Source of the DNA: JANWYU01 sp964655485 | Lineage (GTDB): Bacteria > Bdellovibrionota > Bdellovibrionia > Bdellovibrionales > Bdellovibrionaceae | Direction of reading: 5' to 3' | Assembly (NCBI GenBank): GCA_964655485.1 | Contig: CAZZMS010000136.1 | Coordinates: 1 to 26,921 of the forward strand | Length of the DNA stretch: 26,921 nucleotides | In this document: in pieces, positions 1 to 8,205 of the stretch | Layout: every line of letters starts with the position of its first letter | Numbering within the stretch: position 1 is the stretch's first letter | Position numbers and translations under genes: made by a program | Notes under the pieces: generated by a model | Database searches by the model: none | Told to the model about the DNA's origin: nothing | Seen by the model: the letters and a program-made list of their open reading frames with translations, nothing else

Positions 1-1215
1 TTTCTCCACATAGTCGAAAGCACCTAGTGCTAAGGCTTGAGCCCCCGGACCAGCGGGATCAGCGCGATCAATAGCCGAGACGATTAAGATGGGTCGACTG
101 CGATCTTTCCACTCCTTGAGAAAGCCCACCCCATCCAATTCCGGCATGTGAATATCAAGAGTAATCATGTTCACTTCAGGGTGACCCTTAAGATAATCAA
201 TAGCCTCTTTGCCGTTGGCAGCCCAATGACAAATTTCAAAACCCTGATCGCGAGTTAAAATCTTTTTCATCAAAGCTAAGATGGTTTTTGAATCATCCAC
301 CACAAGAACTTGAAAGGGCTTCTTAGTCACCCCTTCGGATTTCGTCACTCCTCCAGAGCTTGGCGAGGCTGCGCCTTCGATTGGATCTCGGTAATGGGCG
401 TGCCGATAGATAGATCCCCCAAGCGACCTCACCGGAAGACCACGAATATGACTTAGAGATTCCGAAACACCTAAAATCAAAAAGCCAAAGGGTTCCAAAT
501 GATCTAAGAATTTTTTGGTAATCTTTTCGATATCTTGAGCCTGAAAGTAAATAAATACGTTTCGACAAAAAATGATATGAAATTTCTTATCTTTTAAAAA
601 ATCATCGAGCTCTAGTAAGTTGACTTTCGCCCACTTCAAGTTTTTTTTCAGCTCAAAGGATGCTTTAAGCGTTTTTGCATCTTTTGTACAAGGCTGCCAC
701 CATGAGCTCAAAAAAACTTGCGGAACAACCTTGAGCTCATCCCTAGAATAACGTCCCTCTTGTGCAACCAAGATAGACTCTCCGTCAATGTCGGTGCCCC
801 AGATTTCATAAGTAAAATCAGGAGCGATTTTTTTTAAATGATATTCCAAAAACATGGCTAGGCTATAAACCTCCTGGCCTCGCGAAGCAGCAGCACTCCA
901 AACTTTAATTTTCTTTTCGCCTTTTTTGCGAAGCTCCTCCACAAGCTGAACTAGACCTTTATCTCGTAAAAACTCAAAATGATTAAATTCACGGAAGAAA
1001 AACGTATGATGGGTGGTGAGTAACCCAATTAAATAATCAAGCTCTTTATCTTGATGTTGTCTGAAGTATTGCTCATAACCAACCAAATCTTGGTAACCCA
1101 ATGTGAGGGCACGAGACTTTAAGCGATTTTCTACCATAGATAGTTGCTTATCGCCTATCACATTGCCAGTCTTTTTCTGAATCCAAGAGCCGATTTCTTT
1201 AATAAAAGGGGTCAT
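1..1215 (-). CDS. cheR: CheR methyltransferase fused to CheB-type receiver (3' end outside window)
   Basis: The frame is open from ATG at 1215 to the left edge (405 codons seen). Residues 1-280 are a chemoreceptor glutamate methyltransferase (CheR): TTHHTFFFREFNHF near the N-terminus, the SAM-binding segment WSAAASRGQEVYSLAM (enteric CheR has STGEEPYS), GTDID, FCRNVFIYF and GVSES. After a linker of about 20 residues, a receiver domain starts near residue 298, with VLVVDDS (D307/D308), phosphoacceptor D354 in ITLDIHMPELDG, and ALGAFDYVEK ending at K405. The wording of these motifs is CheB-like. The methylesterase domain would lie beyond the edge and is not visible, so a CheR-receiver protein without it is possible. 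The reading frame is continuous through the junction. ATG directly follows the TAG of cheW, implying translational coupling. It would set the adaptation level of chemoreceptors by methylation, and demethylation if CheB is complete. Confidence 0.9.
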   Translation of the reverse strand, partial: MTPFIKEIGSWIQKKTGNVIGDKQLSMVENRLKSRALTLGYQDLVGYEQYFRQHQDKELDYLIGLLTTHHTFFFREFNHFEFLRDKGLVQLVEELRKKGEKKIKVWSAAASRGQEVYSLAMFLEYHLKKIAPDFTYEIWGTDIDGESILVAQEGRYSRDELKVVPQVFLSSWWQPCTKDAKTLKASFELKKNLKWAKVNLLELDDFLKDKKFHIIFCRNVFIYFQAQDIEKITKKFLDHLEPFGFLILGVSESLSHIRGLPVRSLGGSIYRHAHYRDPIEGAASPSSGGVTKSEGVTKKPFQVLVVDDSKTILALMKKILTRDQGFEICHWAANGKEAIDYLKGHPEVNMITLDIHMPELDGVGFLKEWKDRSRPILIVSAIDRADPAGPGAQALALGAFDYVEK

Positions 1216-1695
1216 CTATGCCGCCTTTTTTGACGATTGTCCTTGCTGCGCTTGACTCATCAACGACTTATCATCAAGAGATAAAGCTTTGGCGATATCA
1301 ATGACCAAAATCAGTCCTTGCTCCTTGCGAATCACTCCGGTCACAGCTTGAGACGCCTTGGAGTTTTCCATATGAGGCTTTTCTAAAACCTCCTCTTGGT
1401 TCAAAGTCATAACGGCATTCACACAATCCACTACACAACCCAAGCGGAGATGACCTATTTCCACAATCACCACGGCTTGTTCTTCACTGGGTTGAGGCTT
1501 TATACCTAATTTTGTGCGAAGATCCATCACAGTTATCACATTACCCCGAAGATTCATCATGCCCAAGAAGTAAGGCGGCATCTGGGGAATCGGAGTGAGC
1601 TCGGGGACGCCGATCACCTCTTTCACAGTTAGTAACGGAATTGCAAATTCTTCTTTCCCCAGGTTAAAGCATAGGTAACGTTGCTGTGTGCTCAT
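1216..1695 (-). CDS. cheW: chemotaxis coupling protein CheW
   Basis: This 159-residue protein is a single CheW domain, the adaptor that couples chemoreceptors to CheA at the inner membrane. Visible family features are the opening strand YLCFNLGKEEFAIPL, VKEVIGVPELTPIPQMPPYF, the LRGNVITVMDLR motif, VVIVEIGHLRLGCVVD and the closing GLILVIDIAKAL. The length is normal for the family, with a short Gln/Ser/Lys-rich tail. The start ATG at 1693-1695 overlaps the cheA stop (ATGA, positions 1692-1695), and its own TAG abuts the next ATG, so cheA, cheW and the CheR/B fusion are one tightly coupled operon. Confidence 0.95.
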   Translation of the reverse strand: MSTQQRYLCFNLGKEEFAIPLLTVKEVIGVPELTPIPQMPPYFLGMMNLRGNVITVMDLRTKLGIKPQPSEEQAVVIVEIGHLRLGCVVDCVNAVMTLNQEEVLEKPHMENSKASQAVTGVIRKEQGLILVIDIAKALSLDDKSLMSQAQQGQSSKKAA

Positions 1696-3602
1696 ACGGC
1701 CTCCGAAAATAAGGGTTTAGTTTTTTGCAGCTTTCTTTTGATAATTTCCTGGGGTTCGATAATAAATGCGGGTCGCCCATCACCCAGTATGGTAACACCA
1801 GAAACCCCGTGAACCCCCTGCAACTCCGGCGTAAGTTGTTTAATCACTACCTGCCCTTGGCCAAGAATATCTTCAACGATCAAGGCGAAAGGCTTGCGAG
1901 AGGAACGATTTACAATAGCGATCATCTCTTCGGTGGGTTTGCCCGAAGTGGCCAATCCAAAAAAATCACCCAGTCTGTAAATGGGCATGGGCTCACCCCG
2001 CAGGGTGAGAACATCCCCCAGCTCTGTGGTCTGAGAAACCAGTCGCGAATCTACCTTCAAGGTTTCATACACATGGTTGACGGGAATCACAAATCGATGA
2101 CTTCCGTACACAGAAATCATGGCATCAATAATGGCCAAGGTGAGGGGCAGCGAGATGATAAACTTGGTTCCTTTTCCAAGCTGAGAATCGATACTGATGT
2201 CTCCACCAATTTCTGATATGTTTGTACGCACAACATCCATACCCACACCCCGACCCGAAATGTCAGTCACTTGATCTTTTGTGGAAAACCCTGGAGCGAA
2301 AATTAGCTGATAAGCTTCAGTGTCACTTAAAGTCACACCACTTTTTAAAATTCCTTTTTCGATAGCCTTCTTCTTAAGCTTCTCCGGATCCAGACCATTA
2401 CCATCATCTTCAATCTCAATCATTAAGCGGCCAGATTTATGATAGGCGCGCAGCACCACCCGTCCTGAGCGAGGCTTCCCACGCTCTTTTCGGATCTCGG
2501 GCCTTTCTATCCCGTGATCAGCCGCATTGCGCACCAAGTGTACCAAGGGGTCGGTTATCCGCTCGAGTACGGTTTTATCTAACTCGGTCTCCTCCCCTTC
2601 GAGTTCAATTTCTATTTCTTTTTCTAAAACGCGAGCTGTATCACGAACGATACGCACCATTTTTTGAAAAGTGGGTTTGATGGGAACCATCCTAAGCCCC
2701 ATAGCCAGATCCTGAATTTCTTTGCTGACTTTTGTGAGTTGGTTTAACGAACGATGCACAATAGGCAAATCGACTCCGGACAGTTGCTCGCGCAATACGC
2801 TTTGTAAAATCACCATCTCACCCACGAAATTTATGAGTTGCTCAACTTTACTTAGGCTCACACGAATACTTTGATCGGTAGCGCCCCCTGGACTTTTATG
2901 GCCCCCACTCGAAGAGGGGGGCTGAGCAGAATCTTGGGTGGCTGCCCCAACCATTACATTTTGCGCGGGAGGCGTTGGCATAGGTACGACATTGGACGGC
3001 TCCTGCTCGGTTGGACAAACAGAACTTGATGAGGAAGAGAAATCTTGTTCAGAAGATGCTGTTTCCACCTTTTCTACTTCAAGGGGAGTATCTCGTGTTG
3101 CTTCGTTAAGCAGCCCATCCTCCTGTGAATGAGTTACTTCCTCAATTTGATGTGCTACTGGAGAGTCACTTTCTAATATGGGTTCGTTCACCAAATTAGA
3201 ATGGGTAGAAATATCTTGGGAAGGATCATAATTTTGTATCAAGGACAACACTTGGGAAGAATCTATTGATGCGTTGAGATCCGCTTGATAGGCTTCCACC
3301 ATGCTGCGCAGGTGATCAGTCGCTTGAAGCATCACATTGATTACCTGAGGCGTTACCGACATTTCACCGTTTTTAGCTTTTAAAATAAAACTTTCAAAGG
3401 CATGAGTGAAATCTCCCATGTGATCAAAACCCACAGCGCGCGAGGAGCCTTTCAAATTATGCGCCAGTCGAAAAATTTTATTGATAGTCTCTATGTTGTT
3501 AGGATCTTTTTCCAACTCAAGAAAGCTTTGCTCGACCTCGCTTAGTCCCTGAGCCGCTTCTTCTAAAAAACCTTGTTTCAGTTCAATTTCGAAATCTTCC
3601 AT
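1692..3602 (-). CDS. cheA: chemotaxis histidine kinase CheA
   Basis: This 636-residue cytoplasmic kinase autophosphorylates and passes phosphate to CheY and CheB receivers. An Hpt (P1) domain has the phosphorylated histidine H48 in RLAHNLKGSS. A long acidic, Ser/Pro-rich, low-complexity linker fills about residues 130-240, where no P2 CheY/CheB-docking domain is recognisable. The dimerisation domain follows (SIRVSLSKVEQLINFVGEM). The ATPase domain has N box HLVRNAADHGIE, G1 EDDGNGLD, F box FAPGFSTKD and G2 SGRGVGMDVV. A CheW-like P5 domain fills the C-terminus. There is no C-terminal receiver. The start ATG at 3602 has GGGAGAGGGC just upstream. It is the first gene of the operon and the only one with an upstream intergenic region for a promoter. 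The family assignment is very secure; the absence of P2 is read by eye. Confidence 0.96.
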   Translation of the reverse strand: MEDFEIELKQGFLEEAAQGLSEVEQSFLELEKDPNNIETINKIFRLAHNLKGSSRAVGFDHMGDFTHAFESFILKAKNGEMSVTPQVINVMLQATDHLRSMVEAYQADLNASIDSSQVLSLIQNYDPSQDISTHSNLVNEPILESDSPVAHQIEEVTHSQEDGLLNEATRDTPLEVEKVETASSEQDFSSSSSSVCPTEQEPSNVVPMPTPPAQNVMVGAATQDSAQPPSSSGGHKSPGGATDQSIRVSLSKVEQLINFVGEMVILQSVLREQLSGVDLPIVHRSLNQLTKVSKEIQDLAMGLRMVPIKPTFQKMVRIVRDTARVLEKEIEIELEGEETELDKTVLERITDPLVHLVRNAADHGIERPEIRKERGKPRSGRVVLRAYHKSGRLMIEIEDDGNGLDPEKLKKKAIEKGILKSGVTLSDTEAYQLIFAPGFSTKDQVTDISGRGVGMDVVRTNISEIGGDISIDSQLGKGTKFIISLPLTLAIIDAMISVYGSHRFVIPVNHVYETLKVDSRLVSQTTELGDVLTLRGEPMPIYRLGDFFGLATSGKPTEEMIAIVNRSSRKPFALIVEDILGQGQVVIKQLTPELQGVHGVSGVTILGDGRPAFIIEPQEIIKRKLQKTKPLFSEAV

Positions 3603-3743
3603 GCCCTCTCCCTATTGATGAGCTGTACATCGACAATGTGTGTAACGGCATTCTTTCCAAAAGGGACACGGACCTTAATCGAGTCTTAACTTAACCGCTT
3701 ATTAAGCTTGGTGGGTCTAAAGAGCCAGAAAGGAGCTAGGTCC

Positions 3744-4121
3744 ATGAAAGCACATCCCTTTACTTCAGAGTTTCTAGAAGCCATGCGATTTCACCTCGTC
3801 GAGCTAAGAGGAGAGCTCCTCAACCAAAGTCTGCGCTTGCAACAAGATCTCAGGGAGCGAGACAATTTCTCTAGTGATGAAGCAGAACAATCTTCGCAAA
3901 TGAGTCAAGAATATCAGCTTTACATCACACAAAAACGCATACGCCAACTGTTACTAGAAGTTGATTCTGCTCTCGCCCGCTTGGAGTCCGGTAACTTTGG
4001 ATTTTGCGAAGAAACGGGAGAGCCCATCGAAATCGAAAGACTTCTTTTGATGCCCTACACTAGACTCAGTGCGGAAGGCGCTGAAATCAGAGACACAGCG
4101 CAGAAGCGGCTTTTGGGTTAG
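3744..4121 (+). CDS. DksA-family transcription factor, zinc ligands mostly lost
   Basis: DksA-family proteins bind the secondary channel of RNA polymerase through a coiled coil and adjust initiation together with ppGpp. The preferred ATG at 3744 gives 125 residues and has AGGAG at 3731-3735; an upstream TTG at 3708 lies before this ribosome site and is less likely. Residues 10-80 form the helical hairpin with an acidic tip (SSDEAEQ, D45 and E48). The C-terminal finger reads FGFCEETGEPIEIERL, then LSAEG: the usual C-x2-C-x17-C-x2-C is C88, T91, S109 and G112, so only one of four cysteines remains. This resembles the zinc-independent DksA forms known in alphaproteobacteria and Pseudomonas DksA2. 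A second, zinc-type paralogue follows 75 bases downstream on the same strand. Confidence 0.85.
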   Translation: MKAHPFTSEFLEAMRFHLVELRGELLNQSLRLQQDLRERDNFSSDEAEQSSQMSQEYQLYITQKRIRQLLLEVDSALARLESGNFGFCEETGEPIEIERLLLMPYTRLSAEGAEIRDTAQKRLLG

Positions 4122-4196
4122 TGCATAATTCAAAAAATCCATGTGACAAAACCGAAAGGAGATCGTTAAGAGAGTGTCCACGATAAGGGGATGCTT

Positions 4197-4556
4197 ATGA
4201 AACACAGTGAACTAGAGCAGCTACAATCCCAGCTCATAGAAATGAAAGAACAGCTCTTATCGAAAACTTTTGAGTTTCGCCGCACACATCTCGAGCATCA
4301 TGAGAGTGGTCAAGACGAAGTAGAAATTAGCCATCAGGACGTAAGCACAAATCTCGCTATTGAGCTTCAAGAAAGAGATCGACTCACTCTTATTCGGATT
4401 GAACGGGCTCTTGAAAAAATCAAGTTAGGGCAGTTCGGCCTCTGCGAGGCCTGTGGTGGACCTATACAACCTGCACGACTCAAGATTCAGCCTCTAGCGC
4501 GTCTCTGCGTGGACTGTATGCACGATTATGAGGCCGCACCAAGTCCCCTGCAGTAA
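4197..4556 (+). CDS. DksA/TraR-family protein with intact C4 zinc finger
   Basis: This 119-residue protein has the DksA/TraR layout: a long helical hairpin (about residues 1-75, acidic tip GQDEVE), then a four-cysteine zinc finger, C83 and C86 in GLCEACGGPI and C104 and C107 in LCVDC, spaced C-x2-C-x17-C-x2-C. It should bind the RNA polymerase secondary channel. ATG at 4197 is preferred because TAAGGGG (4184-4190) sits six bases before it; the ATG at 4191 abuts the ribosome site. It lies directly downstream of a zinc-less paralogue, and the pair is probably co-transcribed. The tip resembles that of its neighbour, so both may act at the same site. Family membership is clear; the regulatory target is unknown. 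Confidence 0.88.
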   Translation: MKHSELEQLQSQLIEMKEQLLSKTFEFRRTHLEHHESGQDEVEISHQDVSTNLAIELQERDRLTLIRIERALEKIKLGQFGLCEACGGPIQPARLKIQPLARLCVDCMHDYEAAPSPLQ

Positions 4557-4647
4557 AGCACGAATAACATCATGATGGTCAGGCTATTTATTACCAAAAA
4601 CAAGGTTACTTGTCCCCTATGACGAGAACGCGGCTCCAAGACGCTAG

Positions 4648-4950
4648 TTAGAAATTCCTTTTAACCTCTATTTCTGCCCCGTTAGTAAGCTGAATACGCT
4701 CGGCCCATTCGTCCTGCTTAGCGAGGATTACCGCTCCGTTATTGAGTTGAATTTGCTCCCAACCGACCAAGACGTGCTCGCCAAGTTCTGGCTCTTCCGA
4801 CTTACTTGCAAGATCTTTATTACGCAAGTCGTTGATCGTGGCCTCAATAGAGCAGGCGCTCATAAAAGCGCTTATAGCCGTAGCTCCGAATATAAAAACA
4901 TTGCGACTCCACACCTGAAAAATTTTGTGCATGAAAACTGCTCCTTTCAT
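4648..4950 (-). CDS. small predicted lipoprotein with a twofold repeat
   Basis: This protein of 100 residues is not recognised. It has an N-terminal hydrophobic segment (NVFIFGATAISAFM) ending in a possible lipobox MSAC, so it is probably exported and lipidated at that Cys. The short mature part contains two similar units, WEQIQLNNGAVILAKQ and WAERIQLTNGAEIEVKR, each with IQL-x-NGA, suggesting a small beta-rich repeat. Two starts are possible. ATG 4950 has GGAGGG about eight bases upstream; ATG 4932 (94 residues) has AAAGGAG upstream. Both leave the signal intact. It is divergent from the lipoprotein gene at 5182. Function unknown. Confidence 0.6.
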   Translation of the reverse strand: MKGAVFMHKIFQVWSRNVFIFGATAISAFMSACSIEATINDLRNKDLASKSEEPELGEHVLVGWEQIQLNNGAVILAKQDEWAERIQLTNGAEIEVKRNF

Positions 4951-5181
4951 CTTTGAATCCCTCCAAACAAATTGCTCCTCAGTGTTTTTATCTTATCACG
5001 AACAGCGCTTGGCCAAAGCTTAAATGATTAGTTGTCTCAGTTTGAAACCCTGAAAGCTCCATACTAAAATCAACAATAGCTTCCAGTTTAGATCCTCTTG
5101 TATAAAGCTTATACACTTCGTGAACCTTATATCTCGAGCTCCACAGGCCTGAAACTTGCGAGTAAGGGATTGGAGGCTTTT

Positions 5182-5943
5182 ATGAAAACTTCAGGCTTAA
5201 CTACAACATTAGGTCTCATCATCACCGCTTTGAGTTTTTCGTTGATGAGTAGCTGCGGCTCCTCGGGGGGATCTGGCACCACCAGTCCACAAACGCCCAG
5301 TAGCCCGGCTACAGTGTTACCGCAAGGACGTAGTGTGGGGTTTTACGCGCAAACATCAAATTTTTATCTTCCTAACTACATAAACAATAATAGTTCTTTG
5401 CAAGTTCAAAGTGGAATGTATCAAGTATTGAAAGAGGCCATGGGTGTATGCGACCGAGAACATATCTCCGGAGGTCTTGCTAGCTGCAACACGTGGATGA
5501 GTGGAGCCTTCGATTTGGTCCTTTATGCCGAGGGGGGACACACAAGCCATTCAGTAAAACTCATCATTCGTTCCTTGCCAGGAAGCCAGCTCGGCGGTTA
5601 CGGTTGGTATTCTTATTCTTTACCCGATTTCGGCCAATTTATTGGTTGTATGCTGGGTATCTGCTACAGTAACCCCTCTGGCGTATTCAACCCATTAGTT
5701 TTGGAGGCCAGTATATGGCCCATAAATAACTCTCAAGGTTTTGAAAGTCGTGCGTATGGACCCCGTATTAGCCGTGCTTATAACAAATTATTTCAACTAC
5801 AAGTCGCTCAAGGAAAGTTAGAAGATCAAGCTTGGAATTTCAATCTCATCTATAATGGAGTATCCGCCGCACAAGGACGGGCCGTCCGCTGTCAAAGCCA
5901 ATTCTGCGGCATGGATTCGAGCTATTTCAGAACGAACTACTAG
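5182..5943 (+). CDS. predicted lipoprotein of unknown function, six cysteines
   Basis: With ATG at 5182 (GGAGG at 5172-5176) the product has 253 residues; the longer frame from a TTG at 5098 is less likely because it would bury the signal peptide. The N-terminus MKTSGLTTTLGLIITALSF leads to a lipobox LMSSC (C25). A Gly/Ser/Thr/Pro-rich linker follows (about residues 26-45), then a mature domain rich in Tyr, Ser and Gly. Six cysteines lie in three pairs (GVCDREH with LASCNTW, IGCMLGIC, VRCQSQFC), suggesting disulphides outside the inner membrane. No family is recognised. It ends convergently with the histidine kinase gene, 94 bases apart. Signal and lipidation are well supported; the role is unknown. 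Confidence 0.75.
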   Translation: MKTSGLTTTLGLIITALSFSLMSSCGSSGGSGTTSPQTPSSPATVLPQGRSVGFYAQTSNFYLPNYINNNSSLQVQSGMYQVLKEAMGVCDREHISGGLASCNTWMSGAFDLVLYAEGGHTSHSVKLIIRSLPGSQLGGYGWYSYSLPDFGQFIGCMLGICYSNPSGVFNPLVLEASIWPINNSQGFESRAYGPRISRAYNKLFQLQVAQGKLEDQAWNFNLIYNGVSAAQGRAVRCQSQFCGMDSSYFRTNY

Positions 5944-6037
5944 TTTAAGACCCTGAAACAGATATTTTTTAAAGAAAAATCTCGAGACGCCACCACATAA
6001 AACTATACAAGTTCTAGGAGTATATTTTTTCAATCCT

Positions 6038-7534
6038 TTAAACGAGTTCCACCTCAACCCAGTCAACTTCAACAGTGATCCAGCGATTACCCTCGGGATC
6101 ATTTTCTTCTGCGTCACTCAGTTTTTGGTTACCATCATAAAGTGACAAATTCTCATCTCTATACTTGTTGGAGGGAAATATAATCCAATCTGGCCTCGAC
6201 AAACTCGATTGCAAACTCAACCTCATATGATAAAAGTCAGTGATTAACTTAACCCATGCTAGGCCCAAACCAAAACCCCGCTTAGGATGATCACCATAAT
6301 TGAATGGTGCTCCAATATGATCTATCACTTCTTTGGGTATAGACGGACCATAATTTATAATTTTGAGACCTTTTGGATGCAAAAGCAAAACAGGCGGTTG
6401 CTCTAGGGGACTCGCCGAGTACTTAAACGCATTATCGATAAGATTAAGTAACATTTGCCTAAAAAAAACAGGATGAGCCACAATCTTTATACTCTGCTGT
6501 TGATCCTGGTCCGCATGTACCACTAGCCCCTGGGGTTTGTAGCGGTCAGCTAATTCCGCTAACACCTCCCGAACATCAATCACGAACCGTTCTTGATTTT
6601 TTGTCATCGTTTGAGCCGCTTCTACCCAGCGCAAAAACGCGCTCACCAAATCCTTTAAGTATTTCACTTCCTGTCGAATGAATACAGCATCAGCTTTAGC
6701 CTCATCTAAGACTCTAGCCGCCTCAATTCTCTGACCCCACTGATCGATGAGACTTAAAGGTGTTTTTAACTCATGGGCCAAGCTTGACATCCAGAGCTTG
6801 ATGTTACCCAAATAAAAGTTCATGTTCTGAAAAAGCATTCTGAGCTCATTGATCACCTCACTCAATTCTGGTGCAGTTACCATGAGATGGCGAAATCTGG
6901 GCTCGCTCAAAAAGCTCTCCCACCCTGGACGACCAATAAAGAATCGCATATCTTTGATCGTGCTTTGCAGATCCCGCAAGGGTCTTAATATAAGCCGAAA
7001 AAACAGATAGTTTGTTGCCAATATACCTATAAGTGATACGCCCGCTATGGGGAACAACCACTCCTCCATGTACTCATAAAACCAATTTCCACGATAGCTA
7101 ATAGCTCCAATTTGCAAAAATCGACGCGTTGGCTTTGTCCCCTTTCCTTTGGGTAACTCTAAAACAAGGCTTCTTAAGTTGGCTCCGGGAGGTTCCTCAA
7201 GCGCAAAAGATGACCAACCCAATTTCAAGCGAGCGGCCCCCTGCCAGTGAACCCCCGCTGAGTAAAGTAACTTTTTATCCTGATTATAAACACGAATACT
7301 CAAAGGTAGCGGGGCACCACCTAAAACTTGTTCAATGGTATCCTGAGCGCGATCAAAGTCCTCTAAATCTTCTGCATTCAAATCAGAACGTAACAATAAG
7401 GTCGCTGCGGTCTCCAATTGATTATCTAAGGCCTCCAGCTGAGCTTTGTAATAAAAATAGGATTGAATTCCTGTAACAATCAGAACGACGCTCAAGAAAA
7501 AAACAAGGAAAAACCAAATAATTTTATTCTTCAA
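6038..7534 (-). CDS. membrane sensor histidine kinase
   Basis: This 498-residue inner-membrane sensor kinase has one transmembrane helix at about 7-29 and another at about 160-182, enclosing an extracytoplasmic sensing region of some 130 residues. A HAMP-like segment starts LRPLRDLQ. The dimerisation helix carries phosphorylated H254 in SSLAHELKTPLSLI. The ATPase domain has N box LLNLIDNAFKYS (N368) and G2 RGFGLGLAW. The G1 box, usually DxGxGI, reads IINYGPSIP, so the canonical Asp is missing. A Glu/Asp-rich tail follows. It starts with TTG at 7534, overlapping the response regulator by 11 bases, so the two are translationally coupled partners. No other Met occurs before the first membrane helix, which supports the TTG. 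The signal sensed is unknown. Confidence 0.9.
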   Translation of the reverse strand: MKNKIIWFFLVFFLSVVLIVTGIQSYFYYKAQLEALDNQLETAATLLLRSDLNAEDLEDFDRAQDTIEQVLGGAPLPLSIRVYNQDKKLLYSAGVHWQGAARLKLGWSSFALEEPPGANLRSLVLELPKGKGTKPTRRFLQIGAISYRGNWFYEYMEEWLFPIAGVSLIGILATNYLFFRLILRPLRDLQSTIKDMRFFIGRPGWESFLSEPRFRHLMVTAPELSEVINELRMLFQNMNFYLGNIKLWMSSLAHELKTPLSLIDQWGQRIEAARVLDEAKADAVFIRQEVKYLKDLVSAFLRWVEAAQTMTKNQERFVIDVREVLAELADRYKPQGLVVHADQDQQQSIKIVAHPVFFRQMLLNLIDNAFKYSASPLEQPPVLLLHPKGLKIINYGPSIPKEVIDHIGAPFNYGDHPKRGFGLGLAWVKLITDFYHMRLSLQSSLSRPDWIIFPSNKYRDENLSLYDGNQKLSDAEENDPEGNRWITVEVDWVEVELV

Positions 7535-8195
7535 GCCAGTACCCCAAGCCGCGTTGACTAGAAATTTTAAGCCTCGCTCCCGCTCCCTGGAGTTTTTTTC
7601 TAAGATTTTTCAATGTCACCTCGACGACGTTACTTTCGATTTCCAATTGGTTGGGCCAAACCAAGTCCAACAATTGATAACGGTTATAAATGCGTCCCGG
7701 ATGTTTCATTAAATGGTAAAGCAGCCAATATTCTTTATTAGACAATGGTAACAGCTTACCATCCACCCACACCCGATGAGAAAAGGCCTCTAACTTGATA
7801 TTGGCCTGATTCAAAAAAAGGGACCTCGCCACATCATCCGTACTTTTAAGCAGCTTTCTAATACGCGCTAAAGGCTCAATGAGACTAAAGGGTTTACTCA
7901 GATAATCGTCCGCACCTAAATCCAAGGCCTGAGCCTTTTCCTGGGGATTATCAATCGCAGACAAAAACAAAATACGTGATTTAGGAGCCACCTGTTTGAA
8001 GCGAGGCAAATGATCCAATAAGTCTTCTCGCCCCACCCGGCGATCCAAGATCAAAATCTGATGTTCATCAGGAGATAAGAGGGCTTCAAGCTCTTGCCTT
8101 TGACTACAGCTCATCACCGGCCAATTTTCCGCCCTGATGGCATCCTCCAAGAACTGACGAAGCCTAGGCTCATCCTCACAAATCAAAACCCGCAT
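7524..8195 (-). CDS. OmpR-type response regulator
   Basis: With ATG at 8195 the protein has 223 residues. The receiver domain begins MRVLICEDEPRL (acidic pair E7/D8), with phosphoacceptor D51 in ILILDRRVG, S79, and K101 in LSKPF. The usual Pro-Asp-Gly after the phosphorylated Asp is absent. A winged-helix DNA-binding domain follows (LPLSNKEYWLLYHLMKHPG ... SNVVEVTLKNLRKKL ... RGLGYWLEE). It is upstream of and overlaps the kinase gene, so they form a two-component pair. The start is unusual: ATG lies two bases after the U-tract of a strong terminator and has no Shine-Dalgarno sequence. An upstream TTG at 8249 would translate through the hairpin and add 18 poor residues, so it is not preferred. 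Confidence 0.9.
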   Translation of the reverse strand: MRVLICEDEPRLRQFLEDAIRAENWPVMSCSQRQELEALLSPDEHQILILDRRVGREDLLDHLPRFKQVAPKSRILFLSAIDNPQEKAQALDLGADDYLSKPFSLIEPLARIRKLLKSTDDVARSLFLNQANIKLEAFSHRVWVDGKLLPLSNKEYWLLYHLMKHPGRIYNRYQLLDLVWPNQLEIESNVVEVTLKNLRKKLQGAGARLKISSQRGLGYWLEE

Positions 8196-8205
8196 GCAAA
8201 AAAAA

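Noticed and set aside
323..568. 81-codon minus-strand frame
   Set aside because: It is another frame of the CheR coding region; the CheR frame through the same bases carries clear family motifs.
3612..3700. Sigma-28-like flagellar promoter upstream of cheA (GCCGTTAC on the minus strand)
   Set aside because: The -10-like GCCGTTAC is present but no TAAA lies 15 bases upstream, so the match is incomplete.
5970..5992. A/T-rich inverted repeat between the lipoprotein and kinase genes
   Set aside because: The stem is imperfect and purely A/T, so it would be unstable; likely chance in an A/T-rich spacer.
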